Of a DNA stretch of 64,000 nucleotides, positions 11,897-23,700 are shown one piece after another. The stretch is from Symbiodinium natans. Its lineage: Eukaryota; Sar; Dinophyceae; Suessiales; Symbiodiniaceae. Under the pieces are notes generated by a model that did not search any database, was not told the origin of the DNA, and saw nothing but the letters and a program-made list of their open reading frames with translations. Location: contig CAJNDS010002149.1 of NCBI GenBank assembly GCA_905221605.1, forward strand, positions 111,501 through 175,500. Reading direction: 5' to 3'. The translations under genes and the position numbers were made by a program. Positions within the stretch are counted from its first letter, which is position 1. Every line of letters begins with the position of its first letter.

Positions 11897-14800
11897 TTAT
11901 TCATTTCTTCATTTATTCATTTATTCAATTATTCATATTCATATTCATATTCATATGTATATTTATATCTATATATATTTATATTTATATTTATATTTAT
12001 TTTATATTTTATTTTTATATTTACCCACGCGCACACGCGCACACACGCACACACGCACACATGCACACACGCACACACGCACACACGCACACACGCACAC
12101 ACGCACGCACGCGCACGCACGCGCACACACACACACACTCTCTCATTTCGGGCTTCTTGTTCCGCGTAAGCTGCACCAGCCAAGCGGCTGACGATGCCGC
12201 CTCGATTCGGATGGCCCCATGTCACCTGGTTGCCAAGGGCCCTTTGGGGTCCTTCATGGTCCTCCGAAGGACTTGACACAGGGTTCAGGGTTGCTTGGAT
12301 TGCGCATTTCGGGTGGTAGCAGCATGCTCTTGTTTCCGAGACAAGTGTGCAAGATTTGCCGCTTGACGCTATTGAGCAGGACGGATGTTTCCAGCTTGTG
12401 GGGACTGATCTGCCTGCAAGTTGAGTCACGACCAGACCATCCGAGCGTAGCGCGGCGAAGGCGAACGACGTGGCTTCAATCCTGGGATGCGAGAAGCAGG
12501 TCCATCGCAGTGTAGTACGTGGTCAGCCAGCTTGGTAGCCCATGTCCAAAAGCGTCGCCAGGAATCGTCGTGACATCGTGAAGTTGTGCATGCACCACCT
12601 CACCTGGGCCGATCCGGGTGCAGGCTTTCACATGTGAAGGGGACACCATGCTAATAACTTGTAGCTTCGAGCTCTGCTCTCCAAAGACCTCTGTTGTCAA
12701 CCCATGTCCCTGCCAAGTAGCTGTCGCCACCCTTGTCCGGATGTCCCCAGGTTACCACGGAGCCATCCTTCTCAGCACAAGGCATCTTCAAGACGTGGTC
12801 CACGGCATGACAACCAAAAACAACGGATGCCTAGGGGGGGGGAGGGGGGGTACCGAAAAACACCAAGGGCTGCATGATAAAAGAGATCCCCCGCAAAAGG
12901 CAGAAAACTCAGAGAACTGGCCATACAACCCTGAACCGTAAAACACACGGCCCTCAACTTTAAACCTTAAACCCTGCACCTCACCCACATCGCAGTCCTC
13001 TTGGAGCGCGGCGAAAGCCCCGTCGTCCGAGCCGTGGAGCTCCTTCCTCCGCTTGGGTGGCGGTAAGGGGTTTAGGGTTCAGAAGTGCTCGGAGATGATT
13101 AGGGCATCAGGGCTTGGGGCGTCACATTTTGTGCACTGACGAAGAGTAAGGAGGTACGAGTACCCATGAGGGGGGACGATCTGAGCTGTGGGCCCTGATA
13201 GTACATTCGCTTGGGCTACCGACCAAGGCCCGCAAGCTAGACCTTCCCCTCCCTCCCCCCCCACAACTGTGCTTCGGGCATTTTTGGGCATCTTCGGGCC
13301 AAGGGGCACGTCCCGCAGGCCCGCTGGCAGCTCGGGGCCTTCCGCTGATGCCTTGCCCCAGGTCCTCACCTGCGACAGAAACCGAAAATCAAAGGGAGAC
13401 AAACCCGAAAGACGAAGAGCCCGATATCATCTTCAGACATACTCGGGATCTTCATGTGACTTGACGTACAAGTCCTATCGGCAACAGGATTCCCCAAAAC
13501 CAGCTGAAAACCACTCGAAAATCCGAAACCGAAGATGCCCATCCCCCCCATCATGTTCACGATTGAAGAGGGCCAATGGCTGTCTTAACCTCCCAGAGAT
13601 TCTAGAGTCTGGTGTGACAGAGATCGGGAACTCCTTACAGTCCGGCACAAGGGGGAGCGCAAAGAGACGGCGCAAATACCTTCTCCTTCGAGTCTGGGGA
13701 CTTTTTGCATTTTGTGGCTGGAGGGGTGCCATCTTCAAATTTTCGGTGCTTTTCAGGGCATGCTGCGCTGCGAGATTCTAGGAAGTGCAACGACCCCAAA
13801 AAATCCCAAGAGATGCTACGCTGCTACAGTATCTAGGCAGTGGACCGAGCCATCACCAGCCAGCTCAGCGTATGCACGGCCAGACTTCACCTGGGTTGCA
13901 GTTCCCAAAGACTCCAGTGTCCCTTCGTGTTCCTTTGTTAAAGCATATATACCTTACTAGAAGGGATCCTAATCGTCTGATTTGAGGAAGATGTTCGCGT
14001 GTCTGGGTTCCTCCAAGGCACTGCTGAAATCCGAGCTTAAAATTCGCTACAGTGTCGTAAACTTGTTATAGTATAGAGACGACGTGGACTAGCTCTGCAC
14101 CAGGATGAAACAGTCTTGAAAGAGGTGACAAAAGGTGACGATGCCCTGCGAACCTTCTTGAGAACCCTCTCAAGGCATACTGCAGTTTCGGGACCCTGCG
14201 GCTTCTCGCTGTGATGCCTGTCAAAGTGACCTGCTCAGATTTGAGCTCATACGGCTTTTGCAAACAGTGGCGACTCAAAACTCGCGGAAGGAGATGGGCT
14301 TGTTCTTGAGGTACCTACTACAAGCCCTTGAATTGGGTATCCATAAGCCATAGAAGCCCCAGGGATGCTAGCAGAGGACCCACTTGTCCACCGACACGAG
14401 ACCGGCTAGCCCTGCTCCAAACCCTAGAATGAGAACTCTCTACCTTCCCCCCCTCCCCTCCCCTTGCAACAAAGAATAATTGTGATGTAGTATGATAGGG
14501 CCTGATAGGGCATGTTTTTGGCTGGGGTGGGGTGGGGTGGAGCTGCTTTCAACCCTTGCGGTCCTCCGCCCCCAGATTGAGATCTTGGAAGGCTGCGGCC
14601 TGCCAAAAGCAACTCTCGCAGTTTAGGCCTCGAAGGGTACACAACTGACCCCCGAAAGTTCCCCGAACATTCCTTTGATCCCTAAACCTCAAATCTTGGC
14701 CAGCGCGAAGAGCACGTAAGAGGTTCAGCAACAAGCTTGAGGTGTAGCTCAAGTCGATCTGCCAAATGCACTATGTTCATTACTTTCCTGTAAACCTTCA

Positions 14801-15350
14801 ACTCAGCTCTCATCGCCCCGCCAGTTGTTCTGCAGGTGGGAGCTTCGTGCCGTTGGTAGTGACCAGCCAGCGGAGGCAGGCTGCAGGCTCCAGCCACTTC
14901 CTTTGGCTCAGGCTCCGGGACAGGCCCTAGTTCCAGGAGCTTCGTCCATTAGGTGACATTTTGCTTTGTTTAATTTTGAAGCTCGGGCAACGTGCTGTCG
15001 TTTCTGCCGCATCTTTGGGTTTAACACCTGCGTGAAGGTAGCCGAAGCTTATTGCATTTCTTATTGCATTCCTGAGCGTCCGTTCTCGCAGCTCCTCTTC
15101 GGCTTGGGATCGGAGCTCTGAGACCGTCGCGGTCTCCTCCAGCCTGCAGAGATGGTTAACGTGTTCAGGGCAAAGGGCTAACTAAGACATGCTTGTCTTG
15201 TCAAGCTCAGCGACTCCGGGTGCAAAATCTGACACATTTCCGAGTCCAATCCGTGTCAGGGAGTGTCCAGCTCACTCGAATGCTCAAGACAGGTGGCTGC
15301 AGCGTCACGCTGCTGCCACTCAGAAGCGCCACGGTGATGTGCCGAGCCAT
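7831..15350 (-). CDS. Gene A: ubiquitin-like domain plus RCC1-like repeat protein
   Basis: Minus-strand gene of at least 16 small exons. The start ATG (15,348-15,350) lies two bases after an AG (TGGAG|CCATG), compatible with a trans-splice acceptor close to the start. The first three exons give a ubiquitin-like N-terminus. The following exons alternate AFAA(L/I)xxDGSV and VTWGxxxxGGDS segments, the hallmark of RCC1-like beta-propeller blades. Stitched in phase, 10,062-10,132 joined to 9,649-9,691 reads ...[22 protein letters not shown]1-type propellers serve as protein-interaction or guanine-nucleotide-exchange platforms. Here only the fold is supported and no partner is implied. The order Ubl then RCC1-like repeats occurs in dinoflagellate predicted proteins, often auto-named HERC-like, but no HECT domain is seen in this window. 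The C-terminus was not found. Phase breaks at three joins (12.70/12.48, 12.17/11.23 and 11.14/10.65 kb) suggest missed exons. Confidence 0.75.
8664..8746. repeat. CATA / AT microsatellite in a gene A intron
   Basis: (CATA)n and CAGA words, then a short (AT)n run. Non-coding. Confidence 0.85.
10403..11228 (-). CDS. Gene A exons 11-13: RCC1-like repeats, second block
   Basis: Exons are 11,142-11,228 (29 codons, [20 protein letters not shown] then AGFGGESCA), 10,604-10,652 ([16 protein letters not shown]) and 10,403-10,465 ([20 protein letters not shown]). The 10,604 exon joins 10,465 in phase 0 to give TRDED|VTWG, exactly as in neighbouring repeats. The 11,142 end is phase 0 but the next exon needs phase 2, so one exon is missing between 10.65 and 11.14 kb or the end is misplaced. 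Donors are GTCCAC, GTGGCT and GTGGAG. Confidence 0.75.
11820..12145. repeat. AT, TTCATA and CACACG microsatellite block in a gene A intron
   Basis: ATACATA words and (AT)n at 11,866-11,892, then TTCAT and TTTATA words to about 12,020, then (CACACG)n to 12,145. The three overlapping open frames here are repeat translations. The block abuts the last bases of the RCC1-like exon at 12,168-12,225. Confidence 0.9.
12168..13890 (-). CDS. Gene A exons 5-10: RCC1-like repeats, first block
   Basis: Exons are 13,828-13,890 ([21 protein letters not shown]), 13,310-13,369 ([20 protein letters not shown]), 12,989-13,039 ([17 protein letters not shown]), about 12,700-12,770 ([17 protein letters not shown]), 12,430-12,481 ([17 protein letters not shown]) and about 12,168-12,225 ([13 protein letters not shown]). 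The first four join in phase 0, and 12,430 joins 12,225 in phase 0 to give SDGLVVTWGHPN. Donors are GTAGCA, GTGCCC, GTGGGT and GTGACT. The repeated AFAAL...DG.VVTWG...GG pattern is read directly from the sequence. The tail of the last exon is open to 12,168, where the AC repeat begins. Confidence 0.75.
14195..15350 (-). CDS. Gene A exons 1-4: ubiquitin-like N-terminus
   Basis: Exon 1 is 15,298-15,350 ([17 protein letters not shown], ending CA before a GCCACC donor). Exon 2 is about 15,072-15,143 ([19 protein letters not shown]). Exon 3 is about 14,816-14,880 ([19 protein letters not shown]). Exon 4 is 14,195-14,230 ([12 protein letters not shown]). The join 1-2 is phase-consistent and gives [20 protein letters not shown], the beta1-beta2-alpha1 pattern of a ubiquitin fold. 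Exon 3 supplies the LVTxxGxxL strand-turn typical of such domains. The exact ends of exons 2 and 3 are uncertain. Exon 2 would need a GA donor. Confidence 0.75.
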
Positions 15351-15766
15351 GGCTCCACATGGGTGAGACGGTGTAAGGCCGTGTAGGGGTTGAGGTCCTG
15401 TGACCAGTGCAATCATCTTGGCTGCCCATTTTGGGACCCGGCAGATGCTTGAGCAACATGACTTGGATTGTCGTATCTGGTCCCGTCCGGTCCGTTCTCT
15501 AATCTTAAAGTCTTTTGCTCATGCTTGCGCACAGTTGAAAGTATCGTCGGTGACATACTGATTGGGAGCTGCGATACAGCGTGATACAGTTTGCTTCAGA
15601 TACTTTACATCTGAGATCTTGAAATGCAGTGCAACGAAGCTCAAGCAGGACGCAAGGGCCAAGAGAGTTGCCCTTTTCGCTCACTCCCTCTCCTCAACCA
15701 AAAACCCTAAGCCCAGGCCCACTAGTTCGTGCCCATTTGGGTTAAGGGAAGCAAAGAGGAAAAACC

Positions 15767-17716
15767 CTAGAGCTCGGCCGAGGGGCGGATCCGCAGGTGC
15801 ACCGTGCCGCCCTCGATCAGCGAGGCGAGGGTTGCCTTGAGAAGGTATCTAGCACACACACCCTATAACAAACACCAAATCATGGGGTGTGGCCAAAACC
15901 AGGCGACACATTTGGTAAAGTCTTCATTCGGGGTGGCCAAAACCGGGCGACACATTTAGTCAACTGGTGATTCGGGGTGGCCAAAACCGGCCGACACATT
16001 TGGTGAAGTGGTCATTCGGGGTGACCGATTCCGGGCGACACATTTGGTGAAGTGGTCATTCGGGGTGGACAAAACCAGGCGAGACAATTGGTAAAGTGGT
16101 CATTCGGGGTGGCCAAGACCGGCGACACATTTAGTAAAGCGGTCATTCGGGGCGACCAAAACGGGGCGACACATCTGGTAAAGTGGTCATTTGGGGTGGC
16201 CAAAACCGGGCGACACATTTAGTAAAGCGGTCATTCGGAGTGGCCAAAACCACACATTTGGTAAAGTTGTCATTCGGGGTGGCCAAAACCGGGTGACATA
16301 TTTATTTGGTAGAGTGGTCATTGGGGCGGCCAAAACCGGGCGACACATTTGGTAAAGTGGTCATTTGGGGTCCGGGCGACACATTTAGTAAAGCGGGTCA
16401 CTCGGGGTGGCCAAAACCGGGCGATGCATTTGATAAAGTTGTCATTCGGGGTGGCCAAAACCCTGCGACACATTGTCATTTGGGCTGGCCAAAACCGGGC
16501 GACACATTTAGTAAAGCGGTCATTCGGGGCGGCCCAAACCGCTCGACACATTTGGTAAAGTTGTCATTCGGGGTGGCCAAAACCCGGCGACACATTTAGT
16601 AAAGTGGTCATTCGGGGTGGCCACAACCGGGCGACACATTTGATCAAGTAGCGGTGGCCAAAACCCGGCGGTCATTCGGAGTGGCCCAAGCCGGGCGACA
16701 CATGTGGACAAGTAGTCATTCGGCGTGGCCAAAACCGGGCGACACATTTAGTAAAGCGGTCATTCGGGGCGGCCCAAACCGCTCGACACATTTGGTAAAG
16801 TTGTCATTCGGGGTGGCCAAAACCCGGCGACACATTTAGTAAAGTAGTCATTCGGGTTGGCCAAAAACACATTTAGAAAAGTAAACCGGGCGAAACGCTT
16901 AGTAAAGTAGATCATTCGGGGTGGCCAAAACCGGGCGACACATTTAGTAAGGTAGTCACTCGGGGTGACCAAAACCGGGCGACACACGCAGTAACGCAGT
17001 CATTCGGGGTGGCCAAAACCGCGCGACACATTTAGTAAAGCAGTCATTCGAGGTGGCCAAAACCTGGCAACAGGGTGGCCAAAACCGGGCGACACTTTTA
17101 GTAACGCAGTCAAATGGGGTGGCCAGAACCGGGCGACACATTTAGCAAAGTGGTCATTCGGGGGGTGGCCAAAACCGAGCGACACATTTTGTAGAGTAGT
17201 ATTCTGTGGCCAAAGTTCTGATGGATCCGAGGCACTTTGGGGCTAATCTGCAGCGTGACCGTCACGTCCAGTTGCGGGGCAATACCATTCGCCTGCTGCG
17301 GCGTGTAGCGGAGCAAAAGGCTGGCTTGTCTAAACAATCCTGGAACCTTAAATTAAAGAACTTAAAAAAAGGAACCTCAAAGGCCTTAAACTGGCCCTAA
17401 ACCTCTCCTGGGGCGTGATGGTCGCAGTCCCAAAGGATGCCTTCATCTCAAAGCCTCGGAGGCGACTCGGATGTGCACACGGGACACAGAATTCTTTTCT
17501 CGGGATTTTTGGGTAGGATTTCTAAGGTTTAGAGGGCTCATAGGGTTTATGGCGTTTGGGGGTTAGTGCAAGCTTGTCGCTCTGTCATGCCATGGCATTC
17601 CTCTACAAGAATCTCAACAACATCAGGCACACATCTTGTGATCAGATGCCTGGAAAAAGATCGTCGTTGCTGGCGGTGGGGTCCTGCGCAAAGTGGACGA
17701 GATAAGCATCCAGCTG
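15767..17716 (-). CDS. Gene E exons, block 7: last module and probable 3' end
   Basis: Exons are 17,650-17,716 (QLDAYLVHFAQDPTASNDDL then FP), 17,403-17,440 (G|ILWDCDHHAPGE, donor GTTTAGGG), 17,236-17,292 (ANGIAPQLDVTVTLQISPK) and 15,767-15,835 (ATLASLIEGGTVHLRIRPSA then EL and TAG). All three joins are in phase. DVTVTLQISPK|ATLASLIEGGTVHLRI again matches the strand...GG...strand half of the module. If the TAG is used the gene ends here, about 420 bp before the start codon of gene A. Alternatively a GC donor after CCCTCG would let it continue. A 1.3-kb 44-bp satellite fills the intron between the last two exons. Between 17.72 and 19.04 kb two more exons (about 18,930-18,985 and 18,545-18,650) are likely, but their frames are ambiguous. 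Confidence 0.6.
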
Positions 17717-20700
17717 CTTCGATGAGAGATTTGGAAATACACAGATTGGCAGGTAGATAGACTGATGGACAGCCATTTTGAAAGAGGAGGTGAGAAGAGA
17801 TCCCTCCATCCGATTGCACAGAAACCCTAAACCCTGAACCCCTAAACCGCCTGTTTCTGGATCCTTGGCCCAGCTCTCTAAATTATGGCAACTTCTTGTA
17901 GCAAAGGTACACCTAAGGGCCTTATAGTGGACACTGCTCAAGGCTGAGGCTTGGGGCCTGTGCTTCAACATTGGGCCCTGACTGCAAGTTCGGAGACTCA
18001 CCTCTTCGTAGAGAAGCTTCCGGAAAAGAGTGCAAAGGATGCCCGTTTACAAGAGAAACTAGTTAGTTTCTTAAAAGGGGAAAAAGGGTGCTGGAATACA
18101 CGCAAGCCACAATGACCCTCCCCAAGCGCTAAACCCCAAACATCCCTTACGATTCACCCTAGCTTCCTCCAAATGCGTGCGCGAACCCCACTCTAAACCC
18201 CAAACACCCACACTCAACAGTATATACACTAAGCACCCAACTTGCAGCGGCACCTGGCACAGAGAGTCACGGCACGCTCGCAGCAAGAGGTTGGAGCGGT
18301 GCGTTGTTGCCCAGAGGCTCCTTGAACCCGGAGCTGCTATACCCCAGGTTTAGGGTATAGGCGGTATAGGTTTATAGGGTATACATATTCCTTAACTAGA
18401 TTGGGCTCCTTGGAAAAAGATGATCTGTGGAGGGTTAAGAATCGCAAATACATGCGCGGTTATGTTGGGGGTTTTAAAAGTAAGTATAGGAAAATGGTGA
18501 CAAACGTCACTACCTTGTTGCGGGGGGGTGGGGGGGGGGGGACCTCAGCCTCAATCCTTCGCTTTTCTTGTCCAAGATGCAGATCTTCAGGTGCAGATGG
18601 TGTCCGGAGCCTGCCAAGCACAACAATCTTCGTAGCCAAGGCTTCTGGCGCAACGCATCATTCTGCGCATACGAGTAAATGCATCTGCCCAGCCCATCAA
18701 AGCTAAGAGGATGCTTTTTTGACAGTTGTGCCCCTTAAGCCATGAAAGCCACGCAGTGACGCAGGAAGCCAGGCCCCTTCTTGATGCTTTCAGTTGATGT
18801 AGGGCTTTGGATTCCACCAAAGCCCTGGCCTCACGGAGAACTTCACGGCTTGGCCTCGATTTGTGGCGGTATGTGAAGGCTTTTGGGGTGTGACGGTGCG
18901 ACTGCAAACCAAACCCTCCTTAGTTGCCCAAGCTGCTTGGCAAGATGGGCGACAGAATCTGGACCGCATAGCCTGGCTGCAGAGCTTCATGCTGTTGTGT
19001 AGGGTTCTAGGGTTTAGGGTTTAATTAGGGTTTAGGGCGCCAACTGCGTCTTGCCAGAACCATCCAACTCTGTGGCCTTGGCACGCAGCTACAAGCGCCA
19101 AGACCTTAAACCCTTCAACCCTTAACCCTGAACATGCCTAAGCTACAAGCCCATAAGTCTGTGCCAGGTGTCTGGGCCGATTTCCCTCCAGCTCCAACAC
19201 CTCCACCTGCCCCGAGATCAGCGGGAAGCCTCCAGGAAGTACAAGGTTTGTAGGGTTCTCGGGCTTAGGGTTTAAAACTTTAGGGGTTCGGGGGTTTAGG
19301 TCTTTTTCTCTCTTGTTATTGTATTTGCTGTTGTTATGTAATATCTTTTTTGGGGGAGGGTGGTTCTCGATTGATCAATCGATTCCCTCCCTCTAAAACA
19401 GTTCAAGCGCCCCTTCATCCACCCCCAATTGTGGATTCCATGAAGGCAGCCAAAACTGGAGGGGGGGGGGGGGGGGTGGGGGGGGCAGGGGCACTTTGCT
19501 CCTTTTGGGCCTTCGCCAGGGCTGAAGCTCTTCTCGAGGAAGGCAAAGTCTGCCGGCGCGGAGAGCACGAGGTACTGCCTTTTTCTGATCTTGGGAGGTG
19601 GCCAGGGCCTCTTTGGCCCAGGGTGCTGGAATGCTGTCTTGTGTCAGGGCTCCTGGAGATGTTGGGAGCTTTGTCCTGAGGCCACCACCCGGCTGACACC
19701 ACGCGTGGGAAGGCCACGAAAGCCAAACTCAGCTCTGTGTTGACAATGTCCTGAGCATAAAGGAAAGAAAACCTTAGAAGCCATTGAAGCCCAACAAATC
19801 CAACCAAAACATATACACCCGAAAACGCACACGATAGTATAAACCCTACGTATAGTTAAGCCTATAGGCCCTAAAATCCGCCGAGGCCTTGGGCTGTCGG
19901 TGTCCCCTCCCCAACACACCGAAACGACGATTGCACCCCTTTATTTGCTACCCCCCCTAGCCGACAAGTGTCCGGGAGCAGACGGTGCATCAGGACCAGG
20001 GGGCACTTCAGCCTGCCATAGGGGCCGCCCCCGCCCCCCCACGCCCCCCCACGACGCCCCCCGCCCCCCACCCCGTGCACCCCTCCCCCTCCCCCCTGGC
20101 CCCCCCACCACCCCGCTGCCCAACCAGATGTCCTGCCTCTTTCCCCGCCTGACAGCCGCACAGCTTGGAGGGCCTTTCACCTTGCGCCTCCGTTCCCACC
20201 CACCCCCACCCCACCTGCCCCCAACCCCCCGAGGCGGGTGGCGTAGCGTGAAAATCATAAAGGTCTGGCAACTATAGTCGCGACCTTATTTGGGCACTTA
20301 TGACCCCATGAACCGCCTTCAAGTAGGCTGCTACAGTAGGCAGTGACTATAAGTGCTCAGCAAGCGTCGAAGAAGGGATCTGTCAGGCTGGTGGAGGAAG
20401 CGTCGATGCTCAAGCGGTTCAGTGTCACCTTGCAAGTGGCCCCGGACAGGCTGAACCCTTCCACCACGATGTACCCAGTTTGGGATCCGTCTCTGCAAGG
20501 GCAGATAGGCCGTTTCCTATAGGAAACCTCGGCCCTAAACCCTTTAAACCATAAACCTCTTTAAGCCTGTGAACCCTGTGAGCCCCTGCGAACCTTAAAC
20601 CTGGAACCATCGTAGGATTCCTATACACACTCACCAACATCAAGACCCTAATTCACGTAAGCGACTGCCGTTTTTGCAAGGGGAAAACAGTCTTTGCCAG

Positions 20701-23700
20701 CTTCAGCTCGAGCGGCGGGCCCAGCGAAGTTGACGGACCTACCACAAGGAGCTAAAACGCAGGGCACAGAGGCAGAGAGGCACAGAGGCACAGAGGGCTT
20801 GGCTGGTTTCAAGGGGTTCTAGGATTTATAGGTTTAGTGCTACGCTCCACTTTTTCTCTGTAGACCGGCTGCTCTCACAGCCCGATAACAAGCACCCCAG
20901 CCCCAGCCGTCCCGAAACTTGCCGACCATACGGATAGAAGGCCCAGAAAGGTTCACTGGCAACACACCCCAAGTTCTCTTCATACCACATTTTGCATATC
21001 ACGCCTCTTTTTGCCTCAATGGATTCCAAACCCCGGACACCTGTCGCGCTGGCCGGCCGTGTCAAGCAACCCATCCTCCGCCAGCACCTGCGTAGGATCG
21101 GACTGAGGTGTTGGCTCGGAAGGGGGTGGCAGGCTTTGGGCTCACCAAGTGGGATTTAAGATGAGTTGACTTCTGGGACTGCAAAGCTTACGGGTTGCTA
21201 AAGATCCACAAGGCTATTAGAGATTATTAGAGTAAAAAGCCGTCGCCCGAAGTCTCGGTCCCCTGCTGCTGAGGCGCATAGCTCGTCATCGTCCATAAGG
21301 CCGTGCCGGGCGTGGAAGGGTTTGCGACAGATCCGAGAATCAAGCTGTAGGCGCGCCCTTGCCTAGGAAAGTCGTGGGCTGTTGCTACGTTACACACACA
21401 CACAGACACACCAACCAACCGCAACACAACATAACACCACTAAACTTATCCCTACACTGAAGCACCCAGCTCTAGGACATGTGCCCCGGTGTCTAGTTCC
21501 CAGTTGTGGCAACAGCGTTCTCATTCAGGCCAAGATGCTCCAGCGTCATGTGCAGCAGCAGCGATGCGTTGCTCCGAATCACCTGGCTCACCTGCTGGCC
21601 AAGGCATTGGCGCAGCAGCGCCACTGGGCAAAAAAGCTCTCTGCTCCAAAACCCTGCAAGTACGAAGCATACTCGAAAAGATGCCGCAATAGACCATAAG
21701 ATACTTCAAAATACATCAGGATGGAGGGGGCTGCGCACCCCAACCCCCCCCCCCTGTTTTAAGCCGTGCAAGCTTGCTTCAATGCATTTGTTTTCAAACC
21801 CATCATGCGAGCATTGTGTTTGCAAATGGGGGGGGGACGGGGAGGCTGCGCTCCGCCCCCCACGACCCAAAATTAAGAAGGATTCGAGCGGAATTAATCG
21901 ACGTCTTATTAAAATTGATAAGAAATCATATGAAAAGTAGCATGACTTTATGAGAATATACGGGATCTTATAAAAATATAAATGGAATAGTCTACAGTGT
22001 CTACATCTACGGGGCCTCTTGAGGTAAACCAAGGAAATAGAGCCAAAATCAATAAGGACTCGAGCAAAATCAATAAGAAATCCTACGAAAAGTAGTATGT
22101 ATGAATCACTTTCTGAACATAAAAGGGAGTGTGGGTTTTCCTAGGAAAAACCAAGACAATGACCAAAAAAAACACCCAAAACAAAAACAATGCCCAAAAG
22201 TCAACTCCACCCAAACTTCGTGCCCCGCCAGCGACAGCAAAGCAAAACGCCTGCCCGCAGCGACAGCAAAATTAAGCGCCAGGCAGCGACAGCAAAAGAG
22301 CAGCGACAACAAGAAAAAACAACACTCTTACCGACATGCTTTGGAACCGCGGTAGCGCATGATTTGTTTTTTTTGCAGTTGCCGCAGGGCGCGAATTTGC
22401 TATGCTGTCGCTGCGGGCCGTGGGCGCGCTCACTCACTCACTCACTCGCGGGCCCGTGGTTTTGCTGTAGCACTCGTTTGTTTTTTGCTGCTGTCGCCGC
22501 GGGGCGATTGTTTTTTGGCTGTCGCTGCGGGCCGCGGGCGCTCCTCTCTCACTCGCGGCCCGTGTTTTTTGCTGTAGCACTCGGGGGCGCGATTCTTTAA
22601 TTTTGCTGTCACTGTCGTCGGGTCGCTTCATTCTTGCTATCGCTGTGAGTCGTGGGCGCGATCACTCACTCACTGACTCGCGGGCCCGCGTGTTTTTTGC
22701 TGCAGCACTTGAGAGCGCGTGTTTTAAATTTGCTGTCGTCAGGGCACGCTGTTTATCGATTTTTGGCTGTTGCCGCGCCTCACTCACTCACCCGCCATCT
22801 TTGTTTTCGTTGTGGTCCTTTTTGTTGTCGCTGCGGGCCGCGGGCGCGCTCACTCACTCACTCACTCACTCGCGGGCCCACGTTTTTTGCTGCTGCACTC
22901 GAGCTGTAGCACTCGGACAGCCCTTTGTTTGCTGTCGTCACGCTTTATGCTGCCGCTGCAAGCCGACGAGAAGGCTCGCCTAAACTAGAAATACCAGCAA
23001 ATAAGGTAGACGAAATTAAAGGGTCGTCCCTCAAGCACACACCCACGCGCCGCCAGCACAAGGAGCACGGCACCAGAAGAGCCGAGTCCCCACAGGCTGG
23101 ACACGACACACATTGCAGTATCCCCTTGGTGCGATGGGGTAGTGCCCAAGACATCAGGCACCACCCCACTTCGGGACGAAGGAGCAATGTACTATCACAT
23201 ACGATAATACGACATCATCTGCTAACACATACTTTTAACCAGTGGACAAAGTGATGATCTACGAACAGCAGCTCTGAAGTCAACATCCCTGGAAAAAAAG
23301 CCTCTGTGCCCACAGCGACGGCCGTCGCAGTCGCAAAGTCGAATCGCAAGGGCTCGGCTTGGCTTGCGGCGTCCTTTCGAGGCTTCCAACGCCCAGCTCG
23401 GGGTTGCAGCCATTGTTGTAGTGCAGAGATGGTAAAAAAAGTTTACCGTGTATTTGTAGCAACGCATGTCATTTTCATCTAGCATTAGTATACCACAGCA
23501 TATACTATGGCTTTCGGGTCGCGCACGCATCATGGCAGAGTAACGGGCCATGCGCTGGACAGCAAGGTGCCGCTGTCCTGGACCTCTGTAGTGACGTGTA
23601 GAGCTTGTGCGTCCTGGCCTGAGAATTGCGGCAGTCGGCAGCTTGTTCAATACGGCAAATGGTCGAACCACCCAGCTCTCTACCTTTAAAAAAGCACTCA

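Noticed and set aside
15875-17210. CRISPR-like array
   Set aside because: Tandem 44-bp units have no unique spacers and no cas genes. The window is eukaryotic.
16012-17337. Series of 60-97-residue frames (for example MCRPVLATPNDHFTKC)
   Set aside because: Satellite translations; the 44-bp unit rotates the frame each copy.
17566-17760. Plus-strand segment KKIVVAGGGVLRKVDE resembling the C-terminal part of histone H2A
   Set aside because: Only about 12 residues match and the flanking frame shifts. The minus strand of the same bases gives a phase-perfect exon of gene E (17,650-17,716).
19160-19750. Resemblance of SLAFVAFPRV to sodium-neurotransmitter symporters
   Set aside because: Neighbouring in-phase exons are soluble beta-rich module segments, not membrane helices.
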